Source: Acidimicrobiales bacterium
Lineage (GTDB): Bacteria; Actinomycetota; Acidimicrobiia; Acidimicrobiales; RAAP-2
Direction: 5' to 3'
DNA: 45,942 bases
Assembly (NCBI GenBank): GCA_015478655.1
Contig: JADMIJ010000028.1
Coordinates: 1-45,942, forward strand
Numbering within the stretch: position 1 is the stretch's first letter; each line of letters starts with the position of its first letter. Shown here piece by piece: positions 40,275 through 45,942 of the stretch. Below the pieces are notes generated by a model. It made no database searches and was not told the DNA's origin. It was given only the letters and a program-made list of their open reading frames with translations. Both the position numbers and the translations under genes were made by a program.

Positions 40275-42718
40275 TGCCCACCCCCCACGCTGACACATCC
40301 ATCCCGGGCCGCGCGCCCCGCACCCTGAACACCGCACGTCGCCTCGCCGCGCTCGTGGTTGCGACATCGGTGACCCTCGTCGCTGTCGCCGCAGTCCTCG
40401 TGTCCGCCCGCTGCGCCCCAGCGCCCGTACCCGCGGCGCGGGTCAGCCCGGCGGCGCTGACCGTGGCCACTGTGGGTGGCGCGTCGGTCAGTGGCGGGGT
40501 GCCCACGCAGTCCGCGCCCGCGCCGCCACCCACACCCCCACCCACGCCAGGTTCGGGGGCGAGTTCAGGGCCGAGGTCGACGGAGACCGTTCCGGCTCCG
40601 GCGGTACCGGGCCATATCGGTCGTGCGCCGGTGGGGGCGGTTCCGGGTGCGGTTCCCGCGCCGCCACCGGCTCCCCCGCGCCCGGACCCCAGCCCTGCCG
40701 GCGGCACGTCGCGCCCGCAGTCTCCGTCGCCCCCTCCGTCAGGGCCGCCGCGCGCACCCGGCTCCCCGGGTCTGGTTCCGCCGCCGGCCGCCGGCGCCGC
40801 ACCGGACCCGCCAGTAAGCGGAGCCGGGAGTGAGGCGCCTTCGGGCGTGGGACCGGAGTCGTCGGTCTCGCCGCCTCCGGCTGATTCGGGGTCGGGTGGG
40901 GTGTGGGACACCGTGGGTAGCCAGGTCGGGGCGGCGGTCAGCGGCTGGCTCGGTGAGGTGGTGACCGGCGCGTTGGGTCCGGTGACCGGGGCCGCCGCGC
41001 TGGTGGTCGGGGTGCCCGATCAGGCGGTCATTGAACGGCTGCATCAGCTGTGGTCGGTGTCTGCGGGGATCGCGAACTCGCTGGCGGTGTTGTTCGTGCT
41101 CGCCGGCGGGGTGTTGGTGATGTCGCACGGCAGCGTGCAGACCCGCTATACGATCAAGGAGGTCGCGCCGCGGGTGGTGGTGGGGTTCCTCGCGGCGAAC
41201 CTGTCCTGGGTGTTGTTGAGCACCGGGTTCGAGTTGTCCCGGGCGTTGACCCTCGCGGTCGCGGTCGACGGGATCAACCCGGCGCAGGCGTTGACGCAGG
41301 CGGTGGTCAACACGGTCACCGGCGGGCCGGTGTTCATGATGCTCCTCGGGCTGGTCCTCACGATCCTGATGGTGGTGTTCGTGATCACCATGCTGGTGGT
41401 CCTCGCGCTGCTGGTGGTGCTGATCGTGGCGGCGCCGCTGGCGTTGATCTGTCACATGCTGCCCGGGCTGGACCCGATCGCAAGGGCCTGGTGGAAAGCA
41501 GTGCTGGCCGCGCTCGCGGTGCCCGCGATCCAGACTCTGATCCTGGCCGCGACGACCCGGGTGGCGTTGTTCTCCCCCGCCGGAGCCGGCACCGGACTTC
41601 CCGGGCCGAGCAGCCTGCTCACGATGCTGGCGGTGATCGCCCTGGTCTATCTGATGATCAAAGTTCCGTCGTGGCTGCTGCGCCCCGCCACCACCGGGCC
41701 TGGTCGGGGGCGGCGTTCGTTCCTGGGTTCGCTGCTCAAGACCGTGATCGCGGTCAAGGCCCTCGGCGCGCTCGGCCTCACCACCACCGCCGGTGGCGGA
41801 GTGGGGACGGCTCGGGGTGGTGTGGGTGGGTTGCTGGGCGCGGTGACCGGCGGTGCCGGGCGGCGGGGTCGCTGGCTCGGCCGGGCCCTGGCCACCAGCT
41901 CCACGCGCGGCACCCGCCGCGGCGCACCCGCCGCCGGCCCGGCCCATGGTGCTGGGGCGCCGATGCCGGGTCTGGCCACGCTGGCTCGCTCCCGCGCTGC
42001 TCGGCGTCCCCGGCGGGTCGCCGCGCTCGGCCCGGTCACGTTCCTCGCGCCACCCCCCGCGAGCCCGAGTCGGTACCGGCCCGTCCACGCCACCGCTGCA
42101 CCCTCACCAGCGGTGTTCACCGAGGCCTCCACCGCCGGGTCCACCACGGCGGTGCCGGGTCCGACCCCGGTCATGCCCCGGTTCCGGGCCGTCGCGTCCT
42201 CCACCAGCGCGAGCGTCGGGACACCGACCCGCGCAGCGGCCGGGGTGTTGTTCTCCCACCCCGAATCCAGCGCCGCGACGCCCACCACAGCCGGTTCGCC
42301 GAAGGTGCCCGCGGCTCCAGGCGCGGCGGCGAGGCCGGTCGGGCGGGGCGCGGTGGCGGTGTTCCTGACACCCACGCCAGGGCCCCACCGCCCGGCTCCG
42401 GGCTCGGGTGGGCGGGGCTATCACGTCCCGGCGCATCCGGTGGTGTTCTCCAGCCCCACCCCCGACCCGGTCGGGCGCGGGACCTATCGGCCGGCGCCGC
42501 TGCACCCGGTGTTCCCGCACCCACCCGCGCCGACCCCGCCCCCACCGAGCACTGGTGCGAGCCTGCCCCGCCGGCGCGGCGCGGCGTTCGGAACCAGCGC
42601 CGGCCCCGCCGCCCGAACAGCCCGACCCACCACCACAGCGACGACTGCCGCGTCCAAGACCACGGCCACGCGTGCGGGCAAGGCCGCCGGTAAGGGTTCG
42701 GGGAAGGGGCGGCGGTGA
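40274..42718 (+). CDS. TrbL/VirB6-like integral membrane channel protein with Pro-rich linkers
   Basis: 814 residues, ATG 40274. A hydrophobic segment at 23-45, then a Pro-rich external region (about 70-210), then a membrane core (about 225-470) with at least five helices (IANSLAVLFVLAGGVLV, VVVGFLAANLSWVLL, MMLLGLVLTILMVVFVI, VVLALLVVLIVAAPLALI, LTMLAVIALVYLMIKVPSWLL), matching VirB6/TrbL channel proteins of T4SS. The last 300 residues are Pro/Ala/Arg/Thr-rich and disordered. It forms the inner-membrane pore through which DNA-protein leaves. The GTG of the PrgI-like gene overlaps its stop. Confidence 0.87.
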   Translation: MPTPHADTSIPGRAPRTLNTARRLAALVVATSVTLVAVAAVLVSARCAPAPVPAARVSPAALTVATVGGASVSGGVPTQSAPAPPPTPPPTPGSGASSGPRSTETVPAPAVPGHIGRAPVGAVPGAVPAPPPAPPRPDPSPAGGTSRPQSPSPPPSGPPRAPGSPGLVPPPAAGAAPDPPVSGAGSEAPSGVGPESSVSPPPADSGSGGVWDTVGSQVGAAVSGWLGEVVTGALGPVTGAAALVVGVPDQAVIERLHQLWSVSAGIANSLAVLFVLAGGVLVMSHGSVQTRYTIKEVAPRVVVGFLAANLSWVLLSTGFELSRALTLAVAVDGINPAQALTQAVVNTVTGGPVFMMLLGLVLTILMVVFVITMLVVLALLVVLIVAAPLALICHMLPGLDPIARAWWKAVLAALAVPAIQTLILAATTRVALFSPAGAGTGLPGPSSLLTMLAVIALVYLMIKVPSWLLRPATTGPGRGRRSFLGSLLKTVIAVKALGALGLTTTAGGGVGTARGGVGGLLGAVTGGAGRRGRWLGRALATSSTRGTRRGAPAAGPAHGAGAPMPGLATLARSRAARRPRRVAALGPVTFLAPPPASPSRYRPVHATAAPSPAVFTEASTAGSTTAVPGPTPVMPRFRAVASSTSASVGTPTRAAAGVLFSHPESSAATPTTAGSPKVPAAPGAAARPVGRGAVAVFLTPTPGPHRPAPGSGGRGYHVPAHPVVFSSPTPDPVGRGTYRPAPLHPVFPHPPAPTPPPPSTGASLPRRRGAAFGTSAGPAARTARPTTTATTAASKTTATRAGKAAGKGSGKGRR

Positions 42719-43710
42719 GCGAGGGGTTCGGGGCGAAGGTCCCCGCCGATGTCGAACGCCCGGACCGGGTGCTGGCCGGGTTGACCGCGCGGCAGGTCGC
42801 GATCCTCGCCGCCACCGCCGCCACGGTGTACGGGCAGTGGTGGGTGATCGGGCGGGTCGTGCCACTGATCGTGTTCGCGGTTCTGGCCGGGCCGCTGGTC
42901 GTGGCCGGGATAGCCCTGGCGGTGGGGCGCCGCGACGGGGTCGCGGTGTTCGACCTGGCCCGCGCGGCGCTGGCGTTCCGGATGCGGGCCCGGCGCCTGC
43001 ACACCCGACCCCCCGGCACCGGACCCGCCGCACCCGGATGGGCACGCGAACGCGCCCACTACAGCCGTTACCCGTGCGGGCGGACCGGGCAGCTGCGCCT
43101 GCCCCCACACGCGATCACCGACACACCGCACCACCCGGCGCCGCTGGCGTGTCTGGACCTCGGAACGAGTGGGGTCGCGGTCATCGCCGCCGCGTCCACC
43201 GTCAACTTTTCGATGCGGACCGACACCGAGCAGTACGCCCTGATCGGCTGCTTCGCCCGCCTGCTGCACGCCCAGACCGGGCCCGTGCAGATCCTCATCC
43301 GCACCCACCAGATCGACCTCCGCCCCGCACTGGCCGAACTCGCCGACTCCCTGGGCAGGTTGCCCCATCCCACCCTGCGGGCCGCCGCGACGGCGCATCA
43401 CCGGTGGCTGTCCGAACTGGCCACCGACACCACCCTGCTCACCCACCAGGTCCTACTCGTCCTGCGCGAACCCACCCACCTCCACACCACCCAGCCGGGA
43501 TTTACCGGGGCGGTGGGGTCGGGGCGGCGGGTCGCGGCGGTGACGCGACTGGCGCAACGCCTCGACGACGCCCGCCGCACCCTCGCCGGCGCCGAGATCA
43601 CCCTGACCCCGCTGAGCCCCGAGCAGGCCCACGCGGTCCTGGCCACCTGCGCTGACCCGACCCGAGACCCCACCCACGGGTGGACCCACTCCTGGGAGCA
43701 CACCCCATGA
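42715..43710 (+). CDS. PrgI/VirB3-like conjugation protein
   Basis: 331 residues from GTG 42715. N-terminal PrgI-type motif: VPADVERPDRVLAGLTARQVAIL, followed by two membrane helices (about 30-45 and 47-70) and GRRDGVAVFDLARAALAFRM. The remaining 230 residues are a cytoplasmic region of the SCO6880 type found in actinobacterial transfer clusters between the channel and VirB4 genes. It likely anchors VirB4 to the membrane. The stop overlaps the VirB4 start (ATGA). Confidence 0.88.
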   Translation: MSEGFGAKVPADVERPDRVLAGLTARQVAILAATAATVYGQWWVIGRVVPLIVFAVLAGPLVVAGIALAVGRRDGVAVFDLARAALAFRMRARRLHTRPPGTGPAAPGWARERAHYSRYPCGRTGQLRLPPHAITDTPHHPAPLACLDLGTSGVAVIAAASTVNFSMRTDTEQYALIGCFARLLHAQTGPVQILIRTHQIDLRPALAELADSLGRLPHPTLRAAATAHHRWLSELATDTTLLTHQVLLVLREPTHLHTTQPGFTGAVGSGRRVAAVTRLAQRLDDARRTLAGAEITLTPLSPEQAHAVLATCADPTRDPTHGWTHSWEHTP

Positions 43711-45788
43711 CCCGCCGAGCCCGGCAACCTCATTCCCCATCCTCCGAGCCGCCCGGCCGGGCTTCCAAGCGCCACACCAACGACTGGGACGGCGACGGCT
43801 GGGCGCCCGAGGGCTTCGCGATCCTCGGCACACCCCGCAGAACCGACCAGCCCGCCGACCCGTCGTGGGCAGCTCGGGACGTCGCGGAGTTCGACACCGA
43901 CGATGACGGTGGCGGGTCGGGGTGGTTGCCGGAAGCGATCGAGGTGGACCCGCACCGGGTCGCGGTCGGCCAGGAGTTGGCGGCGTCGTTGGTGGTCGTC
44001 GGGTATCCCCGCGAGGTCACCCCCGGCTGGTTGACCCCGTTGACGACCTACCCCGGCCGGGTCGATGTGTCGCTGCACATCGAGCCGCTGCCCGCCCCTG
44101 TCGCCTCCGCGCGGTTACGCCGCCAGCTCGCCCGGTTGGAGTCCGACCGGGCCGCCACAGCCGAACACGGCCGACTACCCGACCCGCACGTCGACGCCGC
44201 CACCGCCGACGCCCACGAGTTGGCCGGACGCGTCGCGCGCGGGGAGACACGGCTGTTCCGGGTCGGCCTGTCCCTGCTGGTGCACGCCGATAACGCCGCC
44301 GAGTTGGCCGAGACCACGGCGGCGGTGCGGGCGTTGGCGTCGTCGATGCTCATCGACGCCCGCCCCACCCCCTACCGCGCCCTGCAAGGCTGGACCACCG
44401 CGCTCCCGGTCGGGATCGACAGCCTCGACCAACGTCGGGTGATGGACACCGACTGCCTCGCCCTCGGGTTCCCCTTCGCCTCCCCCGACCTGCCCACCGA
44501 CCCCGTCACCGGACACATCGGCGCCGGGGTGCTCTACGGACGCAACACCGCCAGCGGGGGGTTGGTGTTCTGGGACCGCTTCGCCCAACCCAACTACAAC
44601 TCCATCACCCTCGCCTCCTCCGGCGCGGGAAAGTCGTATTTGACGAAGCTGGAGCTGTTGCGCAGCCTCTACCGCGGCGTCCACGCCATCGTCATCGACC
44701 CCGAGGACGAGTACGCCACCCTCGCCGCCACCGTCGGGGGCACCCAGATCGCCCTCGGGCACCCCGACACCCGCATCAACCCCCTCGATCTCCCCCACCC
44801 CACCCCGGGCCACCCCGACGCAGGGGCGGGTGGGGACGTCTTGACCCGGCGCTCGCTGTATCTGCACACCGTCCTGGCGGTCCTACTCGGCGAGCCGCTC
44901 AGCCCGGCCGGGCGGGCGGCGGCGGACCGGGGCATCCAACGCGTCTACTCCCGGGCCGGGATCACCCGCGACCCCACCACCTGGACCCGCCCCGCACCGC
45001 TGCTCGCCGACCTCGCCACTGCCCTGGACTCCCTCGACGGCCCGGCCGGGCCGGAGTTGGCGGCGCGGCTGCACCCCTACACCGAGGGCAGCTTCTCCAC
45101 CCTGTTCGCCGGACCCACCAGCACCACACCCGACGGCCACCTCGTCGTGTTCTCCCTACGCGCGCTGCCCGACGAGCTCAAACCCATCGCCACCCTGCTC
45201 GCCCTCGACGCCACCTGGCGCACCGTCGCCGACCCCACCGACCGGCGGCGGCGCCTGGTGGTGGTCGACGAAGCCTGGCAACTCCTGCACCACGACGCCG
45301 GAGCGTGCTTTCTCTACCGGCTCGCGAAATCGGCCCGCAAACACTGGTGCGGGCTGGCGCTGATCACCCAGGACGGCGCCGACGTCCTGGAATCCGACCT
45401 CGGCCGCGCCGTGGTCTCCAACGCCGCAACCCAGCTCCTGCTCCGCACCAGCCCGCAAGCGGGCGAGCAGATCGCCGCCGCGTTCGCCCTGTCCGCCGGC
45501 GAGTACAACTTCCTCACCACCGCCGAGGTCGGCCACGCCCTACTCATCGGCGGCAACGCCCGATACCGGGTCGCGTTCACCGCCCAGGCCTCGACGGAGG
45601 AGGACCTGGCCGTCACGACCGACCCCGCCCAACTCGCCCGCCACACCGGCGGGCACGAGGGCATCGGCGACGCGGCGGGCTACGACCCGGGCGCCGTGCA
45701 CACCGGCGAGTCCGGGTTGCGGCACCTGTCCGCACCCGCCACCTCCATCGCCCACTCCACGACCCACGGCGAGGACGACCCCCTGTGA
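43707..45788 (+). CDS. VirB4-like type IV secretion ATPase
   Basis: 693 residues, ATG 43707 overlapping the PrgI-like stop. Walker A SGAGKS (305-310) in ITLASSGAGKSYLTK, IDPEDEYATLAATVGG just after, and Walker B RLVVVDEAWQLL in the C-terminal third, followed by ALITQDGADVLES and VVSNAATQLLLRTSP, all diagnostic of the VirB4/TraC family. The N-terminal 270 residues match the VirB4 accessory domain. It powers pilus assembly and substrate transfer at the inner membrane. Intact length for the family's actinobacterial branch. Confidence 0.95.
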   Translation: MTRRARQPHSPSSEPPGRASKRHTNDWDGDGWAPEGFAILGTPRRTDQPADPSWAARDVAEFDTDDDGGGSGWLPEAIEVDPHRVAVGQELAASLVVVGYPREVTPGWLTPLTTYPGRVDVSLHIEPLPAPVASARLRRQLARLESDRAATAEHGRLPDPHVDAATADAHELAGRVARGETRLFRVGLSLLVHADNAAELAETTAAVRALASSMLIDARPTPYRALQGWTTALPVGIDSLDQRRVMDTDCLALGFPFASPDLPTDPVTGHIGAGVLYGRNTASGGLVFWDRFAQPNYNSITLASSGAGKSYLTKLELLRSLYRGVHAIVIDPEDEYATLAATVGGTQIALGHPDTRINPLDLPHPTPGHPDAGAGGDVLTRRSLYLHTVLAVLLGEPLSPAGRAAADRGIQRVYSRAGITRDPTTWTRPAPLLADLATALDSLDGPAGPELAARLHPYTEGSFSTLFAGPTSTTPDGHLVVFSLRALPDELKPIATLLALDATWRTVADPTDRRRRLVVVDEAWQLLHHDAGACFLYRLAKSARKHWCGLALITQDGADVLESDLGRAVVSNAATQLLLRTSPQAGEQIAAAFALSAGEYNFLTTAEVGHALLIGGNARYRVAFTAQASTEEDLAVTTDPAQLARHTGGHEGIGDAAGYDPGAVHTGESGLRHLSAPATSIAHSTTHGEDDPL

Positions 45789-45895
45789 ACCAACCACCGT
45801 TCCCCCCACCTTTACCCCCACCGCCACCGCCGATGCCGGTACCGGTGGGTGGGTTCGACACTCCCGAATGGCCACCGCCGGCCAGCACTTGTTGA
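45785..45895 (+). CDS. Proline-rich micro-ORF
   Basis: 36 codons from GTG 45785, overlapping the VirB4 stop (GTGA), to TGA 45895. The product is almost pure Pro at first (about 14 prolines in the first 20 residues), then VGGFDTPEWPPPASTC. The overlap suits coupled translation, and small Pro-rich proteins occur in such operons, but composition alone cannot prove a gene in this GC context. It may be the truncated N terminus of a longer neighbour. Confidence 0.35.
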   Translation: MNQPPFPPPLPPPPPPMPVPVGGFDTPEWPPPASTC

Positions 45896-45942
45896 CCGCC
45901 GTTCCTCGTGACCACGGCAGGGCGGGTCGGCGTCAGTCGGTG
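45868..45942 (+). CDS. Possible start of the next transfer gene, cut by window end
   Basis: ATG 45868 opens a frame (MATAGQHLLTAVPRDHGRAG) that stays open to the last base, overlapping the Pro-rich micro-ORF in another frame. TTG 45889 is an alternative start. Only 25 codons are seen; no family can be called. Operon position suggests another conjugation gene. Confidence 0.25.
   Translation, partial: MATAGQHLLTAVPRDHGRAGRRQSV

Larger units (their letters stand above)
32645..45942. mobile_element. Left part of an integrative conjugative element with type IV secretion genes
   Basis: The block holds an integrase at its edge, an excisionase-like gene, methyltransferase genes and a conjugation operon (pilin, TrbL, PrgI and VirB4 types), in two divergent transcripts around a repeat-rich region. 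The composition changes to extremely GC-rich, Pro/Arg-heavy coding compared with the catabolic side. It uses a VirB4-type secretion system, not the FtsK-like TraB of classical actinomycete AICEs. Relaxase, coupling ATPase and the right end are beyond 45,942, so completeness is unknown. Confidence 0.85.

Overview
The window is very GC-rich, has GTG starts and tightly packed operons with 4-base start/stop overlaps, and carries a mycofactocin-type dehydrogenase, an EthR-like TetR, 3Fe-4S ferredoxin/P450 pairs and a BpdST-like giant sensor kinase. All of this points to an actinomycete. A Pseudonocardia/Amycolatopsis/Rhodococcus-type relative is plausible, but the sequence alone does not fix the genus. 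I found no tRNA, rRNA or CRISPR.

Bases 1-19,113 hold an accessory catabolic island. A plus-strand operon (1-5,039) encodes a truncated amidohydrolase, an acyl-CoA ligase, a P450 broken by a one-base frameshift, its 3Fe-4S ferredoxin, a VOC protein and an SDR. A minus-strand pair (5,099-7,089) encodes a mycofactocin-type SDR and a thiolase-fold (Ltp2-like) protein. Divergent from it runs a long plus-strand operon (7,388-19,113): luciferase-like monooxygenase, PaaK-like CoA ligase, second P450, a DUF35-thiolase fusion, a CrtC-like protein, an acyl-CoA kinase-like phosphotransferase with its small partner (LvaAB-like), aldehyde dehydrogenase, SMP-30 lactonase, flavin reductase and a RibB-fold protein that has lost its catalytic residues. 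Together these suggest oxygenation, CoA activation, retro-aldol cleavage and 4-hydroxyacyl-CoA processing of an alicyclic, terpenoid or steroid-like substrate. The substrate itself is inferred, not shown.

Bases 19,121-24,555 (minus strand) encode a two-component system: a NarL-type regulator and a 1,595-residue sensor with kinase-like, AAA, TPR, GAF and histidine-kinase regions. It resembles the Rhodococcus BpdST/AkbST systems that switch on aromatic catabolism and is the likely local regulator. Its kinase-like domain has lost the HRD aspartate.

Bases 24,671-32,282 form a second catabolic block: an SDR, a 1-kb gene-free stretch holding a 150-bp IS3-like miniature element, a CoA ligase, and an FMO/EthR-like TetR/hydrolase/crotonase operon behind a palindrome-rich promoter. 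It ends in a decayed hotdog thioesterase.

From 32,645 to the window end lies the left part of an integrative conjugative element: tyrosine integrase, excisionase-like HTH protein, two methyltransferase-fold genes (one continuing in frame into a membrane, Tyr-Pro-repeat protein), a repeat-rich divergent promoter region, then a type IV secretion operon (sigma/HTH protein in frame with a VirB2-like pilin, VirB6/TrbL-like channel, PrgI-like protein, VirB4 ATPase). The relaxase, coupling protein and far end are outside the window.
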